From assembly GCA_910579465.1 (NCBI GenBank), contig CAJTUB010000006.1, forward strand, positions 22,440 to 86,439: a stretch of DNA of 64,000 nt, read 5' to 3'. Made by a program: the position numbers and the translations under genes. The stretch comes from an uncultured Lachnospiraceae bacterium. GTDB lineage: Bacteria > Bacillota > Clostridia > Lachnospirales > Lachnospiraceae. Positions 7,902 to 15,974 of the stretch are shown here, in pieces. Under the pieces are notes generated by a model, which saw only the letters and a list, made by a program, of their open reading frames with translations, did not search any database and had not been told where the DNA came from. Within the stretch, counting starts at the first letter, position 1. The number at the start of each line of letters is the position of its first letter.

Positions 7902-10295
7902 TTATTTTTCTATGGTATACAGGAACTGGCACAGGGCTGCGGACTCTTCTCCGCCGGTTCCCTGGAAGGTAAACGTCAGCACGGTTCTTTCACTGCAGTC
8001 ATAGAACTTCTTTTCCGTAAACCTCATAGCCTCCTCCGGAACCGGAAGCACCCTGTCGTAATACCCGTCTTCCCTGCGCTCCTCCGGACTACATTCCGGT
8101 ACTCCTTCGTAAACAGTCACATCCCCTGCGGTAATCCGGAGCCCCTTCCCCGCATCTGCCTCCCGGAACGTGACATACAGGGCGGTTCCCTCCGGATTTA
8201 CCATCATCGTATAGGAAAAGCTGCCTCCCTGCTTTGCATAGCGCGCAGTTCCGCCCTCCGTCAGTCCGACGGAGCCTGCACCATGCTCCGTCATATTATG
8301 CAGCGCATCGTTCTCGTACTGTCCATACCCCGGCTGCACCGTATCAATGCGCTTTCTTTCCTTCTTCCCGTTCTCTGTCCCTGCAAAGCTCCGGTCAGTA
8401 AAGGTAAAATAAATGCCATAGCGCTCCTTATGCTGGGAATAATGCGGCACATAGGTCAGCACTGCGTCGGTTCCCGTAAGGACAAAGCGCAGCTCCTCCC
8501 CCTGACGCACCAGATGCTCCCCGATGTTCTGCATATATTCTTCTACGCTGCCCTCCTGTACGACAATCCTTTCCTCCCCGGACGGAATATAGCTCTCTTC
8601 AATCACCCGGTTGCTTGGTATTGTGACATTTACGCCGGTCGTGGCGTCTATCATATCCTTTGTCCCCAGTAAGGCACTTAACACCACAGGACCGTACTGG
8701 AACGCATACGTGTTTCTTCCGTCCGGAAGATTATGTGCCGTTACCTTCATTGGCAGCGTCAAATCAATGCAGGTCTCTGCCGCAAACGGTCCCTCCACCA
8801 GCGCATAGCCCTTTCCTTCCGCACTTGTCCCGGAAATCCGGTACGCATACGGCGCTCCGTTTACCGAAATTTCCGCCGCCGCTGCCAGCCAGCCCGGCAG
8901 ACGGAACAAAATATTCCCTTCGAGCGCTCCGCCGATATGGAAGGACACCTTCTCCGACTTCGGCACAGCAGCGCACTGTGTCACCTCCACCCCGTGAAAT
9001 ACCACGGAGGAGGAAATGTACTGGTTTACAATGAGCGTATTCTCTTTTTCAAAATAAAAGCTCTCCTGCAGCTTTGAAAAGTTTTCCATACCCGTCCCGG
9101 TACAGCACCAGAATTTATTAAAGCGCTCCCCGTATACCTTATAGTAGCCGCTCGCCATAGGCTGGAAATAGGTCGTCATACCCGTCTCCGGATTCTGCGA
9201 GGAAAGAATCGAATTGATAAATGTCTTCTCATACCAGTCCGCATATCTTACATCCCCGGTAATCATAAACAGCTGTTTTGTCATCTTCAGCATATTATAA
9301 ACGTTACAGGTTTCACAGTTGCAGTTCGTCCGCTCCTTATCCAGAATCCGGTCTGCCCCGAAATGCTCCCACTCGCTGTTGCCCCCGGTAATATAGGTGT
9401 GGTCCTTCGTTACCAGCTCCCAGAAATGGGTCGCATACGTCAGGTAGCTCTCCTCCCCGGTAACGACATAGCGCTTTAATGCACCTACAAACTTCGGTAT
9501 CGTCGTGTTGGCATGATGGTTGTTTAACACATTGTCCCCGCTTTTTGCGTGCAGGACCCGCTCAAAAAGCTCCGTCTGGTCAAACGCATGAGCCGCCTCC
9601 AGATGCTCCTTCTTCCCGGTAATCAGATATACGTCATACATACAGTCGTTCATGCCGCCGTACTCGATGCCGAGAACCGTCCTGTGGGTCTCCTCACTCC
9701 AGCCGGAGGCTCTCTTGTAAACCCAGTCCGCAAGCTTTCCCATAACCTCCTTTGTCGTCGTCCTGATGTCCGCTGCCAGCTCTCCGTCCACATCCATATT
9801 CACTACGGACACCAGCCCCTCAAACAGCTTATGCATCGTATACCACGGCACCCATGCCTGTGTAATTATGTTTGTTTTATTTTCCTCCACATAGTCAAAC
9901 TGAAGCTCGACATTGCTCTTGTCCTGAATGACCGCGCCAAATAAAAAACCCGTCCCGCCTGCCTCCTGACACTCCTGCAGACCGTCTGCCAGACGCTTTA
10001 AAATCTGCAGCAGCTCCTGCCGGTCCGCTTCGCCGCAGTTCACCGACTCACAGCTTCTGACACATGCGGTCATATAATGCCCCAGACTATGTCCTCCAAT
10101 CAGCATGCTCTCCCAGCCGGGATACCGCTCTGTCCCGCGCATGTCCACACCTGCGGTTTCGCGGAAGCCTGCCAGCAGTTTATCCGTATCAAACGCCGTC
10201 AGGTAGGCAACCTCCCTCTCAAACGCGTTCCTCAGATAAGAATCCTTTAATGCTACCCTGCGCAGTGAAAATGCCTTGTTTCCTCTGATATCCAT
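7902..10295 (-). CDS. GH127 beta-L-arabinofuranosidase-type glycoside hydrolase
   Basis: A 797-residue enzyme of the family once called DUF1680, now GH127. Two Cys clusters typical of the family are visible: NCNCETCNVYNM near residue 325 and FWCCTGTGMENF near 395. In characterised members a Cys of the second cluster is the nucleophile, held by a zinc site built from these cysteines and a Glu. The N-terminal (alpha/alpha)6 barrel is followed by beta-sandwich regions. There is no signal peptide, so it should act in the cytoplasm on imported arabino-oligosaccharides. It is divergent from an AraC regulator 218 bases away, the likely activator. A GGAG-type ribosome site precedes the ATG. Family members vary in substrate, so the exact sugar is inferred. 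Confidence 0.9.
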   Translation of the reverse strand: MDIRGNKAFSLRRVALKDSYLRNAFEREVAYLTAFDTDKLLAGFRETAGVDMRGTERYPGWESMLIGGHSLGHYMTACVRSCESVNCGEADRQELLQILKRLADGLQECQEAGGTGFLFGAVIQDKSNVELQFDYVEENKTNIITQAWVPWYTMHKLFEGLVSVVNMDVDGELAADIRTTTKEVMGKLADWVYKRASGWSEETHRTVLGIEYGGMNDCMYDVYLITGKKEHLEAAHAFDQTELFERVLHAKSGDNVLNNHHANTTIPKFVGALKRYVVTGEESYLTYATHFWELVTKDHTYITGGNSEWEHFGADRILDKERTNCNCETCNVYNMLKMTKQLFMITGDVRYADWYEKTFINSILSSQNPETGMTTYFQPMASGYYKVYGERFNKFWCCTGTGMENFSKLQESFYFEKENTLIVNQYISSSVVFHGVEVTQCAAVPKSEKVSFHIGGALEGNILFRLPGWLAAAAEISVNGAPYAYRISGTSAEGKGYALVEGPFAAETCIDLTLPMKVTAHNLPDGRNTYAFQYGPVVLSALLGTKDMIDATTGVNVTIPSNRVIEESYIPSGEERIVVQEGSVEEYMQNIGEHLVRQGEELRFVLTGTDAVLTYVPHYSQHKERYGIYFTFTDRSFAGTENGKKERKRIDTVQPGYGQYENDALHNMTEHGAGSVGLTEGGTARYAKQGGSFSYTMMVNPEGTALYVTFREADAGKGLRITAGDVTVYEGVPECSPEERREDGYYDRVLPVPEEAMRFTEKKFYDCSERTVLTFTFQGTGGEESAALCQFLYTIEK

Positions 10296-10513
10296 CGTAA
10301 GCTCTCCTTTCGTTTCCTACCGTTTTTATCTCTCTGATTCTATTATGACATCCGGAAGGAAAAATGGAAATCTAAGAAGGTAACAAAAGGTGTAAAAAAG
10401 TCAGATGACTGCTCTTTCATTTTTTTGCTTTTTCCTCACAAAATACTTCTGCTCCGCCCTGTTCTATGGTAAAATGGAATCGACCTGATATTGTCTGTCT
10501 GAGAGGAGCCCTT

Positions 10514-11359
10514 ATGATTCTTCGTTTTGATACATCCTTAGAGTTTATCTACCACTGGTGCGGCACATTTACCGCACCAAACGATGACTGGATTCATATT
10601 ACCCGGAGCCGGGACGATTACGAGCTGATGCTCGTAACCGACGGAACCCTGTATATTGCCGACCACGCGCAGGAATACACGGTGGCGAAGGGAGGATATC
10701 TGCTTATGCCGCCGACCCCGTTCCAGCACGGCACCCGCTCGGGCAGCTGCCGCTTTTACTGGCTTCATTTCGGATATCATAACGAGCAGCAGGATCACGA
10801 GGCGCTTTCCGGTATGCCGGACTATGCTCCGGGGTATCTGACAATCCCTGTTACCGGCACGCTTTCCTTCCCGGAGCGGATGATTATCCTGATGAAGCAG
10901 CTCCAGGACTCTGACCGGAGATACAAGGAAAGCTCGCTGAACCGCTACCTTTGCAGCGCAATTCTGTCGGAGCTTGGCGCGCAGAGCCTCCATAGTCCGA
11001 GTAAGGAGAAACAGCTGAAGGAACAGCTCTACAGCGATATTTTAGACTATACCTCGTGGCACGTTCAGGAAAATCTCCGCCTTCCGGAGATTGCGGCGCA
11101 CTTCGGCTATAACGAGAAATATCTTACGACCTTTTTTAAAAAATACGCAGGCATCTCCCTCAAACAGCATTTGCTGCAAAGCAAAATGGAATTTGCCAAA
11201 TCCTCCTTATCGGAAACGACCTCGCCCATTTCCCAGATAGCCTACAGCCTTGGCTTTTCCGATGCACATAACTTTTCCAAGGCATTCCGCCGGATTACCG
11301 GACTTTCCCCCTCCGAATACCGGGCAAGCTATAATAAGCATAATATTTTTCAGAAATAA
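10514..11359 (+). CDS. AraC-family regulator, likely of the GH127 gene
   Basis: A 281-residue regulator. The ATG at 10514 sits five bases after GAGAGGAG, so I prefer it over the upstream in-frame start at 10466. The N-terminal half (about 1-160) is a cupin-like sugar-binding arm with an aromatic- and His-rich pattern. The C-terminal 100 residues carry the two helix-turn-helix units: LPEIAAHFGYNEKYLTTFFK and ISQIAYSLGFSDAHNFSKAF, ending in the family signature GLSPSEYR. Its position, divergent from the GH127 gene, points to sugar-responsive control of that gene. It is the last GC-richer gene before the AT-rich island. Confidence 0.9.
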   Translation: MILRFDTSLEFIYHWCGTFTAPNDDWIHITRSRDDYELMLVTDGTLYIADHAQEYTVAKGGYLLMPPTPFQHGTRSGSCRFYWLHFGYHNEQQDHEALSGMPDYAPGYLTIPVTGTLSFPERMIILMKQLQDSDRRYKESSLNRYLCSAILSELGAQSLHSPSKEKQLKEQLYSDILDYTSWHVQENLRLPEIAAHFGYNEKYLTTFFKKYAGISLKQHLLQSKMEFAKSSLSETTSPISQIAYSLGFSDAHNFSKAFRRITGLSPSEYRASYNKHNIFQK

Positions 11360-11545
11360 GGCAGGAGAACAAATCGTCACCCTCTGCCCAAGGGACGTCA
11401 GCTACCGCAAGCAAAATGATGCTTGCAAAGAACAGGGCAAAGGAAGGTTAAAAAATATAATGGAATTGTGTGCGCGGTTGTAGTAAAATAACAGCATTGA
11501 ACAATTTAGCAAAATTGGTATTTAATGAATTTGCGGAGGTAAAGG

Positions 11546-12100
11546 ATGGTTTTATATATTAACGCTTGTGTAAGAACAGAATCAAGGACAAATCGATTAG
11601 CAAAAGCCTTATTGAATAAGTTCGGAGCTTTTGAAGAAGTTAAATTAACCGATATGGAGCTTAAGCCGCTGAATGAAGAAAGATTAGACTATCGTGCTGC
11701 TCAAATTGAAAAGCGGAATTTTAATGATAGCACTTTTAAACTGGCGAACCAGTTTGCAGAAGCCAGTTTAATAGTAGTATCAGCCCCTTATTGGGACGGG
11801 CAGTTCCCTGCTATTTTGAAAACATATATTGAGAATATTTATTCGATAGGCATTGTTACTAAATACAATGAAAACGGGCGTCCGCAAGGCTTGTGTAAAG
11901 CAAAAAAACTATACTATGTTACGACAGCCGGCGGAAGATATAATCCAAGATTTAGCTTTGACTATATCGACTATTTGGTGAAGAATATGTTCGGCATTAA
12001 GGAAACAGAATTGATTTATGCTGAATATCTGGATATTGAAGGAAATGATGCAGAGGAAATCTTATCTAAAGTAATAAGCAATATAGATGAAATGTATTAA
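11546..12100 (+). CDS. FMN-dependent NAD(P)H oxidoreductase (azoreductase/flavodoxin fold)
   Basis: A 184-residue flavodoxin-fold protein. An N-terminal beta strand (MVLYINACVR) leads into a phosphate-binding loop (RTESRTNRLAK), and the central SAPYWDGQFPAILKTYIEN is the flavin-loop and dimer signature of NADH-azoreductase-like and quinone reductase proteins. The later TTAGGRY segment is the second flavin contact. It would reduce quinones, azo compounds or nitro compounds with FMN in the cytoplasm. It starts the AT-rich island and has a GGAGG ribosome site nine bases before ATG. A strong terminator at 12206 separates it from the MerR gene. The physiological substrate is unknown. Confidence 0.85.
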   Translation: MVLYINACVRTESRTNRLAKALLNKFGAFEEVKLTDMELKPLNEERLDYRAAQIEKRNFNDSTFKLANQFAEASLIVVSAPYWDGQFPAILKTYIENIYSIGIVTKYNENGRPQGLCKAKKLYYVTTAGGRYNPRFSFDYIDYLVKNMFGIKETELIYAEYLDIEGNDAEEILSKVISNIDEMY

Positions 12101-12205
12101 TGAAACCATCCGAAAAAGAGCTACTCACAAGTGGCAAATGAATAACATACGGGCGTGTGCAAAGGAAATTGTTGAAAAGGAACTTATCTTTGCATAAGCA
12201 GAAAG

Positions 12206-12238
12206 GCGGCAGGGAGAAATCTCTGCCGCAATTTTTTT
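12206..12238 (+). terminator. Terminator after the flavin reductase gene
   Basis: A GC-rich hairpin, GCGGCA ... TGCCGC with an inner GAGA/TCTC stem, is followed by seven T. It closes the single-gene transcript just before the MerR promoter. Confidence 0.8.
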
Positions 12239-12249
12239 GAAAAGGGTCT

Positions 12250-12280
12250 TGTTTGTGACGCAGCGTAATGATGTATAATA
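12250..12280 (+). promoter_or_regulatory. MerR-type promoter with 19-bp spacer
   Basis: TTGTTT (12250-12255), a 19-bp spacer, then TATAAT (12275-12280). Overlong spacers of 19-20 bp are typical of promoters that MerR proteins untwist. A small dyad ACGC-A-GCGT lies inside the spacer, in the place where MerR dimers bind. This suggests that the MerR protein regulates its own operon with the ABC genes. An alternative -35 (TTGTGA) would give 15 bp. Confidence 0.55.
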
Positions 12281-12301
12281 CATGATAGGAGGTAGACAAT
12301 T

Positions 12302-13099
12302 ATGGCAAAACACGGAGCAATACCGCTTGGATTTATGACAGTCGGAGAGGTTGCAAAGAAAATAGGAGTTACTGTCCGTACATTGCAATACTATGACAAG
12401 GAAGGTTTGTTATCCCCTTCGGCAGAAAGTGAAGGTGGGCGAAGACTTTATACAGATAAGGATTTAGTTATACTTCATCAAATTATATCTTTGAAATCAT
12501 TGGGTTTTTCTTTGGACGATATAAAGCATCGTTTAATTTCTTTAGAAACGCCGACTGATGTGGCAAACGCCCTTACCGAACAGGCAGATAGCATACGGGA
12601 GAAGATAGAACAGTTAACCGCTTCTTTGACGGCAATCGAACAGTTAAAGGAAGAAGTGTTACAAATGCAGACAGTCAATTTTAAGAAGTATGCAGATATT
12701 ATTGTCAATCTGCAAATGAAAAATGACTCTTACTATCTCATCAAGCGGTTTGATGATGATATGCTTGACCATATCCGTAATCGGTTTGATAAGGAAAGCG
12801 GTTTGAATTTTATGGATAGATTTAATCGTTTGAGTGATGAAATTATAGAACTTCAAAAGGCAAGTGTGTCCCCTGAAAGTGAGAAATGCCAACGAATTGT
12901 AAAAGAGTATTGGGGCTTGATTACGGAATTTACGAACGGTGATATGAGCATGCTTCCAAAATTGATGGAGGTCGGCAATATTGATACCGCTACAAATGCC
13001 TGGGAAGAAAAACAAAAAATTGTAAACGACTATTTAGAGCCGGCTTTGCAAGTCTACTTTTCAAGACTTGGAGAAAATCCGTTTGAGGGGGTGGAATGA
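12302..13099 (+). CDS. MerR-family regulator of the ABC operon
   Basis: A 265-residue regulator. Residues about 13-82 form the MerR winged-helix domain: FMTVGEVAKKIGVTVRTLQY, DKEGLL and the GGRRLYTDKDL wing. A dimerisation helix follows, and the C-terminal 130 residues form an all-alpha effector region resembling the TipA-type family that senses drugs or peptides rather than metals (no Cys metal-binding pattern is seen). The start has GGAGG nine bases upstream. Its stop overlaps the start of the ABC ATPase gene (ATGA), making a tight three-gene operon. The likely role is drug- or peptide-induced expression of the exporter. Confidence 0.88.
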   Translation: MAKHGAIPLGFMTVGEVAKKIGVTVRTLQYYDKEGLLSPSAESEGGRRLYTDKDLVILHQIISLKSLGFSLDDIKHRLISLETPTDVANALTEQADSIREKIEQLTASLTAIEQLKEEVLQMQTVNFKKYADIIVNLQMKNDSYYLIKRFDDDMLDHIRNRFDKESGLNFMDRFNRLSDEIIELQKASVSPESEKCQRIVKEYWGLITEFTNGDMSMLPKLMEVGNIDTATNAWEEKQKIVNDYLEPALQVYFSRLGENPFEGVE

Positions 13100-13914
13100 T
13101 GAATCGTGCAATACAAGTTCGTGGATTAAAGAAAAGCTATGGCAGCAACATTGTTCTAGGTGGACTTGATTTTGAAATTGAAAAGGGAGAAACTTTCGCT
13201 CTGCTCGGTGTAAATGGTGCAGGAAAAACGACAGCCCTTGAATGTATTGAGGGTTTGAAAAAATATGACAGTGGTACAATTACGGTAAACGGGAAAATGG
13301 GGATTCAGCTGCAATCATCATCTTTACCTGCCCATATCAAACCGATGGAGGCTGTAAGATTATTTTCAAAATGGAACAAGGCAAAAATTGATTTCATTAT
13401 GCTTAACGCTCTTGGCATTGAAAAAATAGAGAAAAAACAGTACATCCAACTATCCACAGGACAAAAAAGGCGATTACATCTTGCCCTTGCACTTATCGGT
13501 AATCCGGATATTATTTTTCTCGATGAGCCGACTGCGGGGCTTGATGCCCTGGGCAGGGTTTCACTTCACGAACAAATTCGCAAACTCAGGTCACAAGGAA
13601 AAACGATTGTTTTGGCAAGTCACGATATGGCAGAAGTGGAAAGCTTATGTGACCGCATTGCAATTTTGAATCATGGGAATATTGCCTTTTGCGGCACAGC
13701 GTCAGAGCTGACAGATACGATTGGGGAAAAGTATTTTATCCATATCAAAACGAGGCAAGGGAACAGCACTTTTGAAACAGATACGATTGAAGATACTTTG
13801 ATTTCCCTGCTTCATGATTTGAAGCAAAAAGAAATTCATCTATTGGATATTAAAGTTGACCGCGGTACACTGGAACAACATTTTATCGAAATGGCAAGGA
13901 GGGAAACAGAATGA
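13096..13914 (+). CDS. ABC transporter ATP-binding protein (export type)
   Basis: A 272-residue ATPase. Walker A GVNGAGKT lies near residue 38, a Q loop at MGIQLQSS, the ABC signature LSTGQKRR near 119, Walker B with the catalytic Glu in IIFLDEPTAGLD near 140, and the H loop at ASHDM. The C-terminal 60 residues are the accessory domain seen in drug or bacteriocin exporters of the CcmA/DrrA group. It overlaps the MerR and permease genes by four bases each. With one fused-type permease it should form a 2+2 exporter in the membrane. The cargo is unknown. Confidence 0.92.
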   Translation: MMNRAIQVRGLKKSYGSNIVLGGLDFEIEKGETFALLGVNGAGKTTALECIEGLKKYDSGTITVNGKMGIQLQSSSLPAHIKPMEAVRLFSKWNKAKIDFIMLNALGIEKIEKKQYIQLSTGQKRRLHLALALIGNPDIIFLDEPTAGLDALGRVSLHEQIRKLRSQGKTIVLASHDMAEVESLCDRIAILNHGNIAFCGTASELTDTIGEKYFIHIKTRQGNSTFETDTIEDTLISLLHDLKQKEIHLLDIKVDRGTLEQHFIEMARRETE

Positions 13915-14627
13915 ACGGTTTTTTATATGGTGTAGCGTTACAGTGGAAATTGGATCTGCGAAGTAAGTCCCTCTTAGTGACCTGCTATATCGTTCCGCTT
14001 ATTTTCTTTCTTCTTATGGGCGGTATTTTTACTTCCGTTATGCCCGAAATGGGAAGTACACTAATACAATCTATGATTGTAATGAGTGTTTCAATGGGAG
14101 CATATATCGGATTACCGCCGTCGTTGATTGAAACTTACGGAAGTGACATAAAAAAAGTTTATAAAGCAAACGGAGTCCCTATCTGTTCAGGACTTGTTAC
14201 AATGTTCCTTTCAGCATTTGTTCATTTGATGATTACCTGTGTTGTGATAATGCTGCTTGCCCCTATTCTATTTGAAGCAACTTTGCCGATACAGCTTCCG
14301 TTTTTCTTTCTTGCACTTGCTATGTACATTACCTCGTCGTTAAGTATTGGAAGTGTTTTAGGATTGACGGTAAAAAATCAGGCGAAGCTGACGATGATCG
14401 CACAATTAGTGTTTTTGCCCTCAATTATGCTTTCGGGAATTATGTTTCCTATTGAGTTTCTACCCGATTTTTTGGAAACGATAGGACGAATTTTCCCAGC
14501 CTCCTGGGGATACCGGTTGATGTTGGATAATGGATTTTGCTTTGAAAATCTATGGTATCTCATCTTTCTCTTTTTTGCAGCGGTAATTGTATGTGGAATA
14601 GTTTTGAAAAAACAAAAAGCAAAATAG
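13911..14627 (+). CDS. ABC-2 type permease partner of the exporter
   Basis: A 238-residue membrane protein with six hydrophobic segments (about 20-45, 53-75, 100-128, 135-160, 165-190 and 212-232), the layout of ABC-2 family permeases. The pattern LSGIMFPIEFLPDFLETIGRI before the last helices is the family landmark. It is coupled to the ATPase by a four-base overlap. The pair resembles lantibiotic or drug efflux systems. No dedicated substrate gene lies next to it, apart from a possible 24-residue peptide just downstream. Confidence 0.88.
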   Translation: MNGFLYGVALQWKLDLRSKSLLVTCYIVPLIFFLLMGGIFTSVMPEMGSTLIQSMIVMSVSMGAYIGLPPSLIETYGSDIKKVYKANGVPICSGLVTMFLSAFVHLMITCVVIMLLAPILFEATLPIQLPFFFLALAMYITSSLSIGSVLGLTVKNQAKLTMIAQLVFLPSIMLSGIMFPIEFLPDFLETIGRIFPASWGYRLMLDNGFCFENLWYLIFLFFAAVIVCGIVLKKQKAK

Positions 14628-14645
14628 TTTGGAGGGAAAAGTTCT

Positions 14646-14720
14646 ATGCCTATCGGCTATCTCTGTCAAAGGATTTATTACGCTGTCTTTGCAGCAGTTA
14701 CGGAAATAATAACCCTCTGA
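14646..14720 (+). CDS. Possible 24-residue peptide at the end of the ABC operon
   Basis: An ATG at 14646, nine bases after GGAGGG, opens a 24-codon frame (starting MPIGYLCQRIYYAVF) that stops at 14720, directly before the operon terminator. The product would be a short hydrophobic peptide with one Cys. Its good ribosome site and its place behind an exporter are the only support. It might be an exported peptide, a small membrane subunit or chance. Confidence 0.35.
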   Translation: MPIGYLCQRIYYAVFAAVTEIITL

Positions 14721-14721
14721 A

Positions 14722-14747
14722 AAGGACTTCCAATTACGGAAGTCCTT
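14722..14747. terminator. Bidirectional terminator between ABC operon and HNH gene
   Basis: AAGGACTTCC and GGAAGTCCTT form a perfect 10-bp stem with loop AATTAC. TTCCTTTT follows in plus; TTTTCAG follows in minus. It sits between the convergent exporter and HNH genes. Confidence 0.75.
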
Positions 14748-14751
14748 CCTT

Positions 14752-15357
14752 TTAATATTTTGAATTTGGAGATATTGTATAGTTCCCTTCACGCTCTAAC
14801 CATTTAGCCATAGCCCAAGATTCCTCAAATCTAACACTAGCCATTGTTAATCCATATTCCCTACATAAATCCATGAATTTTTCATATGTATCAGGTCTCT
14901 TTGTAAATAAAATCCACATTAAGGCGGCTTCGGCAGTCAAAAATGTTTCACCACCATGTTTATGGGAAGGTCGTTTAATAACATTACATCTTCGGCAACG
15001 TAAAGTTAAATTATCAAGTGTATTTGCAACATCACCAAGTTCTTCCTTAGGAATAATATGGTCAGCTTGTAGCTCTAAACGAGTTCCGCAATCGGCACAT
15101 TTGCCTGTCTGGTCAAAATGCCATTGACGAACTGCCTGCCAGCATTTTCTAGGCGGATAATGTGACTGGAAAGACTTGTTGCTGGCAACAGATGTTCCAA
15201 CCTGTGATGGATTTAGATGACCTAGCACAAGCGAAGCAAGCTCACTATATTTTACAAGACCCTCTTCAACTAAATAGTCAATCATATATTTCCATTGTTC
15301 TTCTGTCCATTCTCGGTCAGATTCAGGAAATGAACTAAGTGTAGTATAATCTGGCAT
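14752..15357 (-). CDS. HNH endonuclease, candidate restriction enzyme
   Basis: A 201-residue protein with a central HNH (beta-beta-alpha metal) nuclease module: structural zinc pair Cys87-x2-Cys90, the Asp99-His100 catalytic step, Asn116, and the second zinc pair Cys121-x2-Cys124. The N-terminal 85 residues and the C-terminal 60 residues are helical and may read DNA. GGAGG lies ten bases before ATG. It starts three bases after the stop of an XRE controller, and a large methyltransferase is divergent. That arrangement is the one of controller-regulated type II restriction-modification systems, so I infer that this is the restriction enzyme. A solitary homing-type or phage HNH enzyme is the alternative. 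Confidence 0.8.
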   Translation of the reverse strand: MPDYTTLSSFPESDREWTEEQWKYMIDYLVEEGLVKYSELASLVLGHLNPSQVGTSVASNKSFQSHYPPRKCWQAVRQWHFDQTGKCADCGTRLELQADHIIPKEELGDVANTLDNLTLRCRRCNVIKRPSHKHGGETFLTAEAALMWILFTKRPDTYEKFMDLCREYGLTMASVRFEESWAMAKWLEREGNYTISPNSKY

Positions 15358-15360
15358 AGT

Positions 15361-15612
15361 TTAAAAACCTCCTAATCTTAATCGTTCTTCATAATCAGTA
15401 ACAAATTCAGTTAGGGATATTCCAAGAGCCATACATATATTACGAACTTCAAGAAAATCTAAACGCTTCTGGCTCTGCTCATACTTGCATACATAGGACT
15501 GACTAAAGCCAAGATGTGATGCTAATTCTTGCTGTGTTATATTTGATTGAACTCTGTAATCCTTTAAACACTGAATAAGTACCCTATACTCTGGTTCGTA
15601 TATAAGACTCAT
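15361..15612 (-). CDS. XRE/Cro-type regulator, candidate restriction controller protein
   Basis: An 83-residue single-domain helix-turn-helix protein. The HTH is SNITQQELASHLGFSQSYV followed by KYEQSQKRLDFLEVRNICMA, the classic lambda-repressor-like pattern, and little else is present. The size and the place immediately upstream of the nuclease gene match C (controller) proteins of type II restriction-modification systems, which delay nuclease expression until methylation is complete. AGGAGG lies eight bases before the ATG. A C-box operator would be expected between 15613 and 15700; I see only weak ACT/AGT symmetry there (around 15624-15642). Confidence 0.82.
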   Translation of the reverse strand: MSLIYEPEYRVLIQCLKDYRVQSNITQQELASHLGFSQSYVCKYEQSQKRLDFLEVRNICMALGISLTEFVTDYEERLRLGGF

Positions 15613-15706
15613 AAATATACCTCCTACACTAATTCGGCAGAGTCAACTTTATATACCAAAACGGCTCAACCCCAGTAAATTCAATGGTTTCAGAAGTTAT
15701 AAGCTT

Positions 15707-15928
15707 TTACCTCCCTTTCTTTGCCTTAGGCAACCAAAATTTTGCGTCGGGAACCCAGTCAAGGTCGGGATGAAAGCCCGTTAAATTCAGCATTGACTGA
15801 GTTTCCATAAGTAAAATGCAATCGGCCTCAATCAAAGAAAGGGATAGATTTTTCATAATTCGTTTGACACTACCACTAATTTTATTACTACACAAGAAAT
15901 ATTCCAAAATAGAATATTGACCATTCAA
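15707..15928 (-). CDS. Doubtful 73-codon frame between controller and methyltransferase
   Basis: An open frame from a TTG at 15928 to a stop at 15707 would give 73 residues ending in WLPKAKKGR. An internal ATG would give 49. Neither start has a ribosome site, and the first 12 bases lie in the methyltransferase promoter on the other strand. It has no recognisable motif. It could be the 3' remnant of a lost gene or chance open frame in AT-rich DNA. Confidence 0.25.
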   Translation of the reverse strand: MNGQYSILEYFLCSNKISGSVKRIMKNLSLSLIEADCILLMETQSMLNLTGFHPDLDWVPDAKFWLPKAKKGR

Positions 15929-15945
15929 CCTGAAAAGGGTATACT
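15917..15945 (+). promoter_or_regulatory. Sigma-A promoter of the methyltransferase gene
   Basis: TTGACC, a 17-bp spacer and TATACT. Transcription would start near 15952, giving a leader of about 23 bases. A near-consensus promoter suits a methyltransferase that must be made at once on entering a new cell. Confidence 0.75.
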
Positions 15946-15974
15946 ATTCATAGGTGTGTGTAAAGGAGAAATCA

